From contig NZ_CP085224.1 of the NCBI RefSeq assembly GCF_044803115.1, positions 3,472,001 to 3,536,000 on the forward strand: a stretch of DNA of 64,000 nt, written 5' to 3'. The notes beneath the pieces are model-generated. The model did no database searches. It had not been told where the DNA came from and saw nothing but the letters and a program-made list of their open reading frames with translations. Source of the DNA: Caenispirillum salinarum_A. GTDB taxonomy: Bacteria; Pseudomonadota; Alphaproteobacteria; Rhodospirillales; Rhodospirillaceae. Both the position numbers and the translations under genes were made by a program. This document shows positions 7,786 through 17,370 of this stretch, piece after piece (within the stretch, counting starts at the first letter, position 1; every line of letters starts with the position of its first letter).

Positions 7786-8712
7786 CTATTCCCACTCCAT
7801 CTGCATGTAGACCTGCTGGGCATTGCGGCCGCCAATCTCGTCCGCCACGGCAAGATGGGACCAGTCGCTCTGGTCGACGGCGACGGCGGCGTTCGCATCC
7901 CCGCCCTCCTCCAGCACCGTGCCGACCTGCTCGCGCAGGTGAGCGAGGTAGTCGCGCGTCTGTCGGGTCGCCTTCGCCAGATCGCCGGGCGCGCCGTGGC
8001 CGGGAACGATCACCGCCGGATCGTGCGCGGCCAGGGCGTCGAAGGCTTCCAGCCAACTGCGCGAGTCCGACTGCGGTCCGACGCCCAGCATGCGGTCCAT
8101 GTAGACGATGTCGCCGGAAAACAGCACCCGCTGTTCCGGCAGCCAGACGAACGCATCGCCCGGCGTGTGCGCGGGACCGGCGTGATGGAGCACCAGCGGA
8201 ACGCCGCCGACCGTCGTCTCCAGCGTGTCGGAGAACGTGGCGTCGGCGTGCGACAGGTCGGTGCCCGCGATGACGTCCTCGCCGATCAGCCGGCGCATGG
8301 TGGCGTACTGCGCATCGGACCGGTCGCGCTGGTCGGCGACGGCGGCCTCCGACGCGATGACGGTCGCGCCGCGCGTCTGGAACCAGGCGTTGCCGAACCA
8401 GCGGTGATCCTGGCCGCCGGTGTTGATGACGGTCGTCACCGGCTTGTCGGTCACGGTCGCCACGGCGTCGGCGATTTCCTCGGCGCCGGCGGCGCTGCCG
8501 CCGCTGTCGATCAGCACCACGCCGTCGTCGGTGACGATGGCGCCGAAGGTGGCGTTGTTGCCCAGGTTTTCGGGCGAGCGCTGCTCCAAGGGGCCGACGA
8601 GCGCATAGACGCCCTCGGCCACCTCCTCCACGTCCAGCGCGGCGGCCGGCGTCGTCAGCAGAACGCCGGCCGCAAGCGCGGCACCGATGATGGTGTTTCG
8701 CAAGCCTGTCAT
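7786..8712 (-). CDS. Exported MBL-fold metallohydrolase-like protein
   Basis: A 308-residue protein with a Sec-type signal peptide (first about 25 residues, ending 'TPAAALD'), so probably periplasmic. The fold is metallo-beta-lactamase: 'VVLIDSGGS', then 'INTGGQDHRWFGN', 'FSGDIVYMDRM' and 'VPGHGAPG'. The canonical HxHxDH motif reads GGxDH here, so the first two zinc-ligand histidines are missing while the DH and the later 'HAGPAHTPGD' histidines remain. This resembles SoxH/quinoprotein-associated MBL proteins. Substrate cannot be told from the sequence. No obvious operon partner. Confidence 0.8.
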   Translation of the reverse strand: MTGLRNTIIGAALAAGVLLTTPAAALDVEEVAEGVYALVGPLEQRSPENLGNNATFGAIVTDDGVVLIDSGGSAAGAEEIADAVATVTDKPVTTVINTGGQDHRWFGNAWFQTRGATVIASEAAVADQRDRSDAQYATMRRLIGEDVIAGTDLSHADATFSDTLETTVGGVPLVLHHAGPAHTPGDAFVWLPEQRVLFSGDIVYMDRMLGVGPQSDSRSWLEAFDALAAHDPAVIVPGHGAPGDLAKATRQTRDYLAHLREQVGTVLEEGGDANAAVAVDQSDWSHLAVADEIGGRNAQQVYMQMEWE

Positions 8713-8806
8713 GCCAAGCCTCCCCGTATCGTTCTTGTCGATGAGAGGAGACAGTGTAGCGGAAACGGCCTGCTATATCCGTATTTTCTGATATTAGATG
8801 GCCCGG

Positions 8807-11800
8807 TCACTCCTCCACGTCGATGACCAGCAGCAGGTCCTTGGCCTCCACCTGCGATCCGGCGCCGGCGACGACCTTCTCGACCGTGCCCGAGACCTCG
8901 GCGTGCAGGCTGGTTTCCATCTTCATGGCTTCCAGCGTCACCAGCAGGTCGCCCGGCGTCACCTTCTGGCCGGCCGAGACCGCGACGGTGGACACCAGCC
9001 CCGGCATGGGCGCGGCGAGGTGGCCGGGGTTGTTCTCGTCGGCCTTGGGCCGGGCGGTGGCGTCGCCCTTGCCGGCCTCTTTCACCCGCACCGTGCGCGG
9101 CTGACCGTTCAACTCGAAGAACACCAGCCGAGAGCCGTCCTCGTGCAATTCGCCGACCGCCTGACAGCGGATGACCAGCGTCTTGCCGGGCTCCAGGTTC
9201 ACCGACACTTCCTGCCCGGTGCCCATGCCGTAGAAGAAGACCTCCGTCGGCAGCACGCTGGTATCACCGAACTCTTCCCGATGGGCGGCGAAAGTGTCGT
9301 AGACCTGCGGGTACATGAGGCGCGAAGCCAGGTCGGCCTCCGTCGCGCCCTCCTCCAGCTTGGCGCGCTCGGCGTCCAGGTCCACCGGCGGAAGCTCCGC
9401 ACCCGGTCGGTCGTGGCGCGGGGCCTCGTCCTTCAGGACCTTCTTCTGAAGCTCTTTCGGGAAGCCGCCCGGCGGATGGCCAAGGTCGCCCCGGAACAGC
9501 GAGATCACGCTGTCGGGGAAGCTGATGTCCTTCTCGGGGCTAAGCACGTCCTCGCGCGTCAGGCCGCCGGTGACCATGGTCAGCGCCATGTCGCCGACCA
9601 CCTTGGAGGTAGGGGTGACCTTGACGATGTCGCCGAACATCTCGTTGACCTCGGCATAGGCGCGGGAGACCTCGGGCCAGCGGTCGTCGCCGATGCCCAA
9701 GGACCGCGCCTGTTCGCGCAGGTTGGTGTATTGGCCGCCCGGCATCTCGTGGCGGTAGACGTCGGACGTGCCGGAGCGGATGTCGCTCTCGAACGGCCAG
9801 TAGAGGCGGCGCGCCTGCTCCCAGTAGGTGCTCATCTGGCGCAGCACGGGGGCCGGCAGGCCGGTGTCGCGCGCGTGCCCCCGGAAGCAGGCCGCGAGCG
9901 AGCCCAGGTTTGGCTGGCTGGTCAGGCCGGACATGCTGTCGATGGCGCCGTCCAGCGCATCCACCCCCGCTTCTGCCGCCGCCATGAGCGACGCCGCGCC
10001 GAAGCCCGAGGTATCGTGCATGTGGAAGTGGATGGGGATGCCGACCTCCTGCTTCAGCGTCGACACCAGCTTGCGGGCGGCGAAGGGCTTGCAGACGCCG
10101 GCCATGTCCTTGATGCCCAGCACATGGGCGCCCATGCGCTCCAGCTCCTTGGCGATGTCGACGTAGTATTTCAGGTCGTACTTGTGGCGGGCCGGGTCGT
10201 CGATGTCGCCCGTGTAGCAGACGGCGGCCTCGCAGATCTTGCCCGTTTCGCGCACGGCATCCATGGCGACACCCATGTTCTCCGTCCAGTTCAGGCTGTC
10301 GAAGACGCGGAAGACGTCGATGCCGTTGTCCGCCGCCTGATGGACGAAGTGGCGCACCACGTTGTCCGGATAGTTGGTGTAGCCGACGGCATTGGAGGCG
10401 CGCAGCAGCATTTGAAGGAGGATATTGGGCACGAGCCGGCGGATTTCCCGCAGGCGCTCCCACGGGTCTTCCTGGAGGAAGCGCATGGAGACGTCGAAGG
10501 TCGCCCCGCCCCAGCACTCCAGGCTGAACAGTTGCGGCAGGCCGCGCGCGTACAGGGGGGCGGCGTCCATCATCTCGAAGCTGCGCATGCGGGTCGCCAG
10601 AAGCGACTGGTGGGCATCGCGCAGGGTGGTGTCGGTGACCAGCAGGCGAGTTTCCGCCTTCATCCACTCGGCGAACTTTTCCGGTCCCATCTCATCGAGC
10701 AACTGCTTGGTGCCGGCCGGCGGCTCCTGCGGCAGATCGGGGCCCGGCACCGGAGCGTGCGGCTGCGGCGGGATGGTGTCGGGCAGCTTGCGGCCCTTCA
10801 TCTCGGGGTTGCCGTTGACGATGACCTCGCCGATGAACTTGAGCAGCTTGGTCGCGCGGTCGCGCCGGGCGGGATGCTCCAGTAGCTCGGGCGTTTCGTC
10901 GATGAAGCGCGTCGTCACCTCGCCGGCCAGGAAGGTGGGGTGCATGACCACGGCTTCCAGGAACGGCAGGTTGGTGGCGACGCCGCGGATACGGAACTCC
11001 CGCAGCGCGCGGTCCATGCGCTTGGCGGCCTCCACCGGCGTCGGCCCCCAGGCGGTGACCTTCTCCAGCAGGCTGTCGTAGTAGCGGGTGATGACGGCGC
11101 CGGAATAGGCCGTGCCGCCGTCCAGCCGGATGCCGAAGCCCGTCGCCCCGCGATAGGCGGTGATGCGGCCGTAGTCGGGGATGAAGTTCTGGTCCGGGTC
11201 CTCGGTGGTGACGCGGCATTGCAAAGCGTGGCCGTTCAGGCGGATGTCCTCTTGCGCCGGCACGCCGCTTTCCTCGGGCACGCCGATGCGGGCACCCTGG
11301 GCGATGAGGATCTGGGCCTTGACGATGTCGATGCCGGTGACCTGCTCGGTGACCGTGTGTTCCACCTGGACGCGGGGGTTGACCTCGATGAAGTAGAAGG
11401 CGCCGGTCTCGGCGTCCATCAGGAATTCCACCGTGCCGGCGCCGGAATAGCCGCAATGCCGCACCAGCCGCAGGCCGGCGGCGCACAGGTCCTTGCGCTG
11501 CTCGGGCGACAGGTAGGGCGCGGGCGCGCGCTCCACGACCTTCTGATTGCGGCGCTGGACGGAGCAATCCCGCTCGAACAGGTGCACGGTGGTGCCGTGG
11601 GTGTCGCCCAGCACCTGCACCTCCACATGGCGGGCGCGGCGGACGAGCTTTTCCAGGTACACCTCGTCGTTGCCGAAGGCGGCCTTGGCCTCGCGCTTTG
11701 CCTCGGTGACGCGGCGGGGAAGCTCCTCGGCGCTTTCCACCACGCGCATTCCGCGGCCGCCACCGCCCCAACTGGCCTTCAGCATGAGCGGATAACCGAC

Positions 11801-12298
11801 AGCCTCCGCCAGTTTCGCGCATTCGTCCATGTCGTCGGGCAGCGCGGGCGTGGCGGGCACGACAGGCACCCCGGCCTCCTCCGCCAGCGTGCGGGCGGAA
11901 ACCTTGTTGCCCAGGCTGCGCATGACGCCGGGGTCGGGGCCGATGAAGGTGATGCCGGCCGCGGCACAGGCGTCGGCGAAATCGGGGTTCTCCGACAGGA
12001 ATCCGTAGCCGGGGTGGATGGCGTCCACCTTGGCTTCCTTGGCGATGCGCAGGATGTCGTCGATGTCCAGGTAGGCAAGCACAGGCCCTTTGCCCTCGCC
12101 CACCAGATAGCTTTCGTCGGCCTTGAAGCGGTGCAGGCCCAGGCGGTCCTCGTGGGCGTAGATGGCGACGGTGCCGATGCCAAGCTCGGTGGCGGCGCGG
12201 AAGACGCGGATGGCGATCTCGCCGCGGTTGGCGACCAGCAGGCGCTTGAAGGGGCGGGGCGCGGCGGCGGCGTGAGCGGCGGACGGGGCGTCGGTCAT
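8807..12298 (-). CDS. pyc: Pyruvate carboxylase
   Basis: A 1163-residue single-chain biotin enzyme that makes oxaloacetate from pyruvate, bicarbonate and ATP (anaplerosis). The biotin carboxylase domain is at about 15-470 ('LLVANRGEIAIRVFRA', ATP-grasp 'KASWGGGGRGMR'), the carboxyltransferase domain at about 545-830 ('RDAHQSLLATRMR', metal-binding 'HFHMHDT'), and the biotinyl carrier domain at the C-terminus with 'EAMKMET' holding the biotinylated lysine. Length matches the family (about 1150). It is transcribed divergently from the histidine kinase at 12538. In an autotroph it may feed the TCA cycle; that is inference. Confidence 0.97.
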   Translation of the reverse strand: MTDAPSAAHAAAAPRPFKRLLVANRGEIAIRVFRAATELGIGTVAIYAHEDRLGLHRFKADESYLVGEGKGPVLAYLDIDDILRIAKEAKVDAIHPGYGFLSENPDFADACAAAGITFIGPDPGVMRSLGNKVSARTLAEEAGVPVVPATPALPDDMDECAKLAEAVGYPLMLKASWGGGGRGMRVVESAEELPRRVTEAKREAKAAFGNDEVYLEKLVRRARHVEVQVLGDTHGTTVHLFERDCSVQRRNQKVVERAPAPYLSPEQRKDLCAAGLRLVRHCGYSGAGTVEFLMDAETGAFYFIEVNPRVQVEHTVTEQVTGIDIVKAQILIAQGARIGVPEESGVPAQEDIRLNGHALQCRVTTEDPDQNFIPDYGRITAYRGATGFGIRLDGGTAYSGAVITRYYDSLLEKVTAWGPTPVEAAKRMDRALREFRIRGVATNLPFLEAVVMHPTFLAGEVTTRFIDETPELLEHPARRDRATKLLKFIGEVIVNGNPEMKGRKLPDTIPPQPHAPVPGPDLPQEPPAGTKQLLDEMGPEKFAEWMKAETRLLVTDTTLRDAHQSLLATRMRSFEMMDAAPLYARGLPQLFSLECWGGATFDVSMRFLQEDPWERLREIRRLVPNILLQMLLRASNAVGYTNYPDNVVRHFVHQAADNGIDVFRVFDSLNWTENMGVAMDAVRETGKICEAAVCYTGDIDDPARHKYDLKYYVDIAKELERMGAHVLGIKDMAGVCKPFAARKLVSTLKQEVGIPIHFHMHDTSGFGAASLMAAAEAGVDALDGAIDSMSGLTSQPNLGSLAACFRGHARDTGLPAPVLRQMSTYWEQARRLYWPFESDIRSGTSDVYRHEMPGGQYTNLREQARSLGIGDDRWPEVSRAYAEVNEMFGDIVKVTPTSKVVGDMALTMVTGGLTREDVLSPEKDISFPDSVISLFRGDLGHPPGGFPKELQKKVLKDEAPRHDRPGAELPPVDLDAERAKLEEGATEADLASRLMYPQVYDTFAAHREEFGDTSVLPTEVFFYGMGTGQEVSVNLEPGKTLVIRCQAVGELHEDGSRLVFFELNGQPRTVRVKEAGKGDATARPKADENNPGHLAAPMPGLVSTVAVSAGQKVTPGDLLVTLEAMKMETSLHAEVSGTVEKVVAGAGSQVEAKDLLLVIDVEE

Positions 12299-12537
12299 GG
12301 AGCGTCGATCCTCGCGTCTGGGGTGGGGGCGGACGGCACAGCGGCACGGCGACGTCGTTCGATTGTCGGGCTTTGTAGCACATCTGGCCCCGCCCCGGCT
12401 GCGTCAAGTGGCGCCTGCGACCAAGGGCGGAGCGTTCCTTGCGCCAAAGCCGCACGACCATGAAAAATTCCGGGTTCCTCTCGCGCCCGTGAAGAGTCAC
12501 ACTGCCGTCGGGGGAAAGGTGTGGGGGAAACGAACAG

Positions 12538-14460
12538 GTGAACAGGCGCGGCACCCGTTTTCATCTCGGGGCCGAACGACGCTGGCTCATGCTGCTTGTT
12601 GCGGCGGTGCTGGCGCCACTGGCGGCCTTCCAGGCGCTGCACATGGGCGAGCAGCGCGCGGTTCTGGAATCGCACGAACACGTCTCGCTCGACGGCATCG
12701 CCCGGCACATCGGCGACCGGCTGGAGCTGGAGCTGACCACCGCCGCACGCCTGCTGGAGAGCCTGTCGACCCTGCCGCAGTTGTCCAGCCCCTACGCCGA
12801 CGGCTGCGCCAGTGCGCTGGTCGGCATCCATGCGGGCCAACCGCATTACACCAACTTCTCCGTCGTCGACGCCACGCGCCATGTGGTGTGCAGTTCCGGC
12901 CCCCTGCCCGAGCCGGTGGACGTCAGCGGGTCGGAGAACATTCAGGCCGCCTTCGCCAGCGGGGGCCTGGGCCTGAGCGATTTCAAGACGGGCCTGCTGA
13001 CCGGAAAGCCGGTCATCGTCCTGTCCCACCCCCTGTTCGGCCCGCGCGAGGATGCGGCCGGCCTGGCCCCGGGGGCGCAGGCCGTGCTGACGCGGCGGCA
13101 GGTGATCGGCACGCTGAACACCGGCCTCAGCCTGGACTGGCTGCAGCATATGCTGGAGCGTCGCCCCCTGCCCGACGGCACTCGGGTGACGGTGATGGCG
13201 CGCGACGGCCTGGTGCTGGCCTCCTCGGACCCCGAGCGGCCGCCGGGCTTTCGCGTCTCGCCGGCGGACCTGCGGCTTGCCACCACCGCCCTTGCCCTCA
13301 AGACCCACCCCGACCCGGACCACGAGACCGCCCGACACCGTGGCGAGGGTTTCCTGTCGGTTCACCAGGTCGGGGGCCTGCCCAGCGGTGCCGTGGTGAC
13401 GGTGGAGCGCTCCGCCGCCGCCGCACTCGGCTCGGTCGATCGGCTGGCGCAATGGTGGCTGCTGGCCTTCGCCGCGCTGGCGGCGGTGTCGCTCGGCACC
13501 GTATACCTGATCGTCAACCACCTGGTGCTCAAGCGCCTGGACCACCTGTCGGACACCGCGCGGGGCTACGCGCGCGGCAACTACGACGGCCAGGCGGACA
13601 TCTGGGGCGACAACAGCGGCCTGTCGGCACTCGGCCGCGATCTGGACGGCATGGCCGCCGACCTGGGCGCGCGCGAGCGGTCCCTGCGCAACGCGCTGGA
13701 AGACATGACCCGCGCGCGGGCCGAGACGGCGCGCTTCGCCTACATCGCCGCCCACGACCTGCAGGAGCCCCTGCGCGCCATCGGCGGCTTCACGCGCCTC
13801 CTGGAAAAGCGCCTCGGCCCCGTCGTGGCCGAGGACGAGACGGCGCAGGGCTACATGGGCCGGATCGTCGCCGCCGCCGAGCGCATGCGGATCATGTTCA
13901 AGGAACTGATGGACTACGCGGTGATGGACAGCGGCGAGCGCCGTCGCGAGTCCGTGGACATGGAAACCGTCGCCCGCCGCGCGGCCCTGCACCATCCCGA
14001 TGCCGACATCCGTATCGGGCGGCTGCCCGTTGTGGCGGGCGATCCGCGTCAGTTGCAGCGGCTGATGGACCAGTTGATGGAGAACGCGGCCACCCACGGC
14101 CGCGAGGCCGACGCCGAAAAGCCGCCGATGATCGCCGTCTCGGCCCAGCGCCGCGGCGCGGTGTGGGAGATCTCGGTGCGCGATGACGGCCCCGGCATCC
14201 CCCCGCGCGACCGGGAAGCCGTTTTCCATCTGTTCAAGACGTTGAAAGGACGCGATAATTCCCCCGGCAGTGGTGTCGGCCTGCCCATGGCCCGCCGCAT
14301 TGCCGAGTTGCACGGGGGCCGTATGTGGATTTCCGCCGATGCCGAGCGGGGCTGCGACGTCCGTTTCACCCTGTGCGCCCGTCCACCCGCAGACGGCTCC
14401 GCCCCCGGCAGCGGCGCCGAGCCCGGATCGACCTCTCAAGACGGAGTTGCCGCCGCATGA
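12538..14460 (+). CDS. Membrane sensor histidine kinase
   Basis: A 640-residue inner-membrane kinase. One membrane segment lies near residues 16-33 and a second near 300-322, enclosing a periplasmic sensor region of about 265 residues that resembles a dCACHE/double-PAS fold. A HAMP-like linker follows, then an H-box 'AHDLQEPLRAIGGF' with the phosphorylated His near 406. The ATPase domain has an N-box ('MENAATHG'), G1 ('DDGPGIPP') and G2 ('GSGVGLPMA'). The H-box is the phytochrome-like HWE/HisKA 'DLQEPLR' type. The start is GTG at 12538. Its stop overlaps the response regulator start in an ATGA, so the two form a pair. The signal is unknown. Confidence 0.92.
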   Translation: MNRRGTRFHLGAERRWLMLLVAAVLAPLAAFQALHMGEQRAVLESHEHVSLDGIARHIGDRLELELTTAARLLESLSTLPQLSSPYADGCASALVGIHAGQPHYTNFSVVDATRHVVCSSGPLPEPVDVSGSENIQAAFASGGLGLSDFKTGLLTGKPVIVLSHPLFGPREDAAGLAPGAQAVLTRRQVIGTLNTGLSLDWLQHMLERRPLPDGTRVTVMARDGLVLASSDPERPPGFRVSPADLRLATTALALKTHPDPDHETARHRGEGFLSVHQVGGLPSGAVVTVERSAAAALGSVDRLAQWWLLAFAALAAVSLGTVYLIVNHLVLKRLDHLSDTARGYARGNYDGQADIWGDNSGLSALGRDLDGMAADLGARERSLRNALEDMTRARAETARFAYIAAHDLQEPLRAIGGFTRLLEKRLGPVVAEDETAQGYMGRIVAAAERMRIMFKELMDYAVMDSGERRRESVDMETVARRAALHHPDADIRIGRLPVVAGDPRQLQRLMDQLMENAATHGREADAEKPPMIAVSAQRRGAVWEISVRDDGPGIPPRDREAVFHLFKTLKGRDNSPGSGVGLPMARRIAELHGGRMWISADAERGCDVRFTLCARPPADGSAPGSGAEPGSTSQDGVAAA

Positions 14461-14879
14461 ACGCCCAGCCCCTGTTCCTTCTGGTCGAGGACAACCGGGA
14501 CGACGCGGAATTGACCCGCGAGGCCCTGAAGGAAGCCGATCCGCGGGTGACCCTGGAATGGGCGCGCGACGGCGAGGAATGCCTGGAATACCTGCGCAGC
14601 GACAAGCCCGAGCCCGACCTGATCCTGCTGGACCTGAACATGCCGCGCATGGACGGCCGCGAGGCGCTGCGTGAGATCAAGGGAAACGAGGCGTGGCGCC
14701 ACATCCCGGTGGTCATCCTGACCACGTCGGAGGCCGAGGCGGACGTGATGGAAAGCTACCGGCACTTCGCCAACGCCTACATGGTCAAGCCCATCACCAT
14801 CGACGACCTGATCGACATCATGACCCAGCTGTCCACCTTCTGGCTCAACAGCTTCGTGCGCCGGCCGGCCGCCATCTGA
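14457..14879 (+). CDS. Single-domain response regulator (Rcp1-like)
   Basis: A 140-residue stand-alone receiver. Acidic pocket 'LVEDNRDD', phospho-acceptor Asp near 59 in 'LILLDLNMPRMDG', Thr in 'VVILTTSEA', and Lys in 'YMVKPI'. There is no output domain. The Rcp1-like family is typically paired with kinases of the phytochrome-type H-box seen just upstream. The start is the ATG overlapping the kinase stop (ATGA); a longer frame from 14325 lies inside the kinase and was rejected. It presumably passes phosphate on or acts by protein contact. Confidence 0.92.
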   Translation: MNAQPLFLLVEDNRDDAELTREALKEADPRVTLEWARDGEECLEYLRSDKPEPDLILLDLNMPRMDGREALREIKGNEAWRHIPVVILTTSEAEADVMESYRHFANAYMVKPITIDDLIDIMTQLSTFWLNSFVRRPAAI

Positions 14880-14892
14880 CGCAAGTGCTGCC

Positions 14893-17226
14893 TCAGCGCG
14901 TCAGCGCCGCGAACAGCGTCGGCAGCTTTTCCGGCAGGCGCTGGACGTGGTCCACCACGGTGTAGGCGTTGCCGCCGAAGATGCGTGCGACGTACTGGTC
15001 GGCCAGCGGGTCCAGGCTCAGGCAGTAGGGCGCGATGCCCGCCGCCCGCAGGTCCTCCACCGCATTGCGGGCGTCGTGGCGCAGGTATTGCGGGTCGCGC
15101 TCGTCAATGTCGGCGGGCTCTCCGTCCGTCAGCACCAACAGCAGCTTGTGCTTTTCCGCACGCCGGCGCAGGTGTCGCCCTGCGTGACGCATGGCCGCAC
15201 CCATGCGGGTGGAGAGCCCCCCGCGCATCCCCGCCAGACGGCTCTTGGCCTCGACCTCGAAGGGCTGGTCGAAGTCCTTGAAGCGGGTGTACCGCACGTC
15301 GTGCCGACCGTCGGAGGCGAAGCCGTGAATGGCGAAGGGGTCACCGATGCCGTCCACCGCCGTCGCCACCAGCGCACAGGCCTCGCGCGTCAGGTCCAGC
15401 ACCGTGCGCCCCTCCCTGCCCTCGCCGTCCTCCTCCCCGCGCACGGGGTCGTTGGTGGACTCCGACAGGTCCAGCAGCACCAGGGCGCAGAGATCGCGCC
15501 GGTTGATGACCCAGCGCTGGGTGATGCGCGGGTCCGGGTCGCGGCCGAGGCGCAGCATCACCATGGCGTCCACGGCGGCGTTAATGTCCAGGTCATCGCC
15601 ATCCTCCAGCCGCCGTTGCCGCACGATGCCCTGGGGCCGCAGGCGGTCGACGATCTGGCGGATGCGGTGGGTCACGCCCTTGTGGGCCGTCAGTAAGGCG
15701 TCGATGGTCGCCGGGTCGCCGCGCGGCTGGCGACGTTCCGTCACCGTCGTCCAGTTGGGGCGGTAGAGCTGCACCTGGTAGTCCCATTCCGGGTAGTGCA
15801 CGGGGTCGGAGACGGGCTCGCGGCCCTCCCTCGCGTTGTAGGAGACGCCGTCGTCCTCGTAGGGGAACAACTCGCCGTCCAGCGTCCAGATTTCCTGGGC
15901 GTCGTCGCCGGCGGTTTCGGTGTCCACCTCGTTGATGAACTCCATCAGCCCGACGCGCCGGCGCACCTGGTCCTTGCGATCAGGCACCCAGGCCGTCGCG
16001 TCCCGCCAATCCACCGCATCCGTCGCCCAGAGGAAGCGGTTGTCGTCGCGATACGGAATGCGCAGGGTCTCCAGAATGCGCAGCGACGGCAAGGCCTTGC
16101 GCTCGGTCAGCAGGTCGAACAGCGCCACCGCCAGGTCTTGCGACAGGTCCGGCGTCTGTTCGGCGGCGCCGTGGAAGCGGTCGGCGATGGCGTCCACCGG
16201 CGCATCCCCCGTGTGCGCCTCCGGGTCCAGCAGCGCCACCGCCAGGCGCTCCAGCAGCGGCATGGTGTCGTGCTCCGGATGCGGCGTGCCGGCGGCGGGC
16301 ATGAGCGACAGCCACAGGCGCTTGAGGCCCGGAAACTCCCGCGCCGCCGCCGCCTCCACCCGCGCGTCCTCGAAATATCCCACCAGGAACCGCGCCGCCG
16401 GCGCCAGGTCGCGGCCGGGCGGCGGGGCGGGCGTGTGGACGATCTGGGCGGCCATGTGCGCGGCCATGGCGCGGTAGACGTCGATGCCCGACACCTCGCC
16501 CACGGCATCCACCGCATCGGGCAGGTGCAGGGCGCGGTCCTCGATGAAGGGGCGGAAGCCCGGCGTATCGGCCGCCGCCGGCCGCAGGAAGAAGGCGCGC
16601 GCCCAGAAAGCCATGAGAGTGAAGTTGAGCCTGCGCTGGCTGTCGACGAACAGCGTTCCGCGCCTTTCTGCCTGCAACACGGCCTTGCTGTCCTCGCTCT
16701 GGAGGCCGAAGTAGGCCGCCTGCCGCGTCAGGTCCCGCCCGTAGGCCTCGGCGCCGAAATCCGCCCAGCGGCGCAGGCCGGACAGCGTGAGCTTGCCCAG
16801 CAACTCGTCCAGGTTTTCCAGCATGGGCCGCAGCCCGCGCGGCGCCTTGGCCGACAGGCGATGTAGCAATGCGAGGTAGCCGCGCAGCAGGTCCGCGTCC
16901 GCCATGCGCGCCGCCGCCGAGGGCAGCGTCGCGAAGACCAGCGTCAGAACCTCGCCGGAGGTCATGGAGGACAGCTTCATGACCGCCGTCACGCAGTCGG
17001 GCACCACGTCCTCGCCGCACTCCCGCGCCACCTGGGGCATGGCCTCCATGTAGGTGGCGACCAGCTCCGATCCCCGCCCCAGCCCGGCCAGCGCGCGGGC
17101 GCCGTCCAGCCAGGCGGTCAGGCCGGCGGGAGAAAAGATGCGGGATGCCTCGTGCACTGTGGCGTCCAGCGTGCCGGCCAGGTCGGGCGCGGCGGTGCGC
17201 AGGTCTTCCAGGTCGTCGGCGGTCAT
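14893..17226 (-). CDS. cbbO: RuBisCO activase component CbbO (VWA protein)
   Basis: A 777-residue protein of the CbbO/NorD family with a C-terminal von Willebrand A domain. The MIDAS motif is 'LLDLSESTNDP'; 'LTDGEPADID' carries the later metal-binding acids. CbbO works with the CbbQ AAA+ ATPase to remodel inhibited form I RuBisCO. The ATG at 17226 is chosen over an upstream in-frame ATG at 17307, because the extra 27 residues look non-coding. It is last in the cbbL-cbbS-cbbQ-cbbO order and converges on the response regulator gene with a 13-base gap. Confidence 0.93.
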   Translation of the reverse strand: MTADDLEDLRTAAPDLAGTLDATVHEASRIFSPAGLTAWLDGARALAGLGRGSELVATYMEAMPQVARECGEDVVPDCVTAVMKLSSMTSGEVLTLVFATLPSAAARMADADLLRGYLALLHRLSAKAPRGLRPMLENLDELLGKLTLSGLRRWADFGAEAYGRDLTRQAAYFGLQSEDSKAVLQAERRGTLFVDSQRRLNFTLMAFWARAFFLRPAAADTPGFRPFIEDRALHLPDAVDAVGEVSGIDVYRAMAAHMAAQIVHTPAPPPGRDLAPAARFLVGYFEDARVEAAAAREFPGLKRLWLSLMPAAGTPHPEHDTMPLLERLAVALLDPEAHTGDAPVDAIADRFHGAAEQTPDLSQDLAVALFDLLTERKALPSLRILETLRIPYRDDNRFLWATDAVDWRDATAWVPDRKDQVRRRVGLMEFINEVDTETAGDDAQEIWTLDGELFPYEDDGVSYNAREGREPVSDPVHYPEWDYQVQLYRPNWTTVTERRQPRGDPATIDALLTAHKGVTHRIRQIVDRLRPQGIVRQRRLEDGDDLDINAAVDAMVMLRLGRDPDPRITQRWVINRRDLCALVLLDLSESTNDPVRGEEDGEGREGRTVLDLTREACALVATAVDGIGDPFAIHGFASDGRHDVRYTRFKDFDQPFEVEAKSRLAGMRGGLSTRMGAAMRHAGRHLRRRAEKHKLLLVLTDGEPADIDERDPQYLRHDARNAVEDLRAAGIAPYCLSLDPLADQYVARIFGGNAYTVVDHVQRLPEKLPTLFAALTR

Positions 17227-17370
17227 GGCGGGCCTCGCGTTCTCGTACGCATCGACGATTGAAATCCTCGATGCTGCGTTCAGTCGGCACGCAGCCTCAC
17301 GCGCCACAAGGCGCGGCGGCCGGTCGGCCTTGCCGGGCGACGAGTGTACGACTACTCGTGTCGCCCGGTA

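Noticed and set aside
12295..14439. 714-codon minus-strand frame opposite the histidine kinase
   Set aside because: The kinase motifs are on the plus strand; this frame has no recognisable segment.
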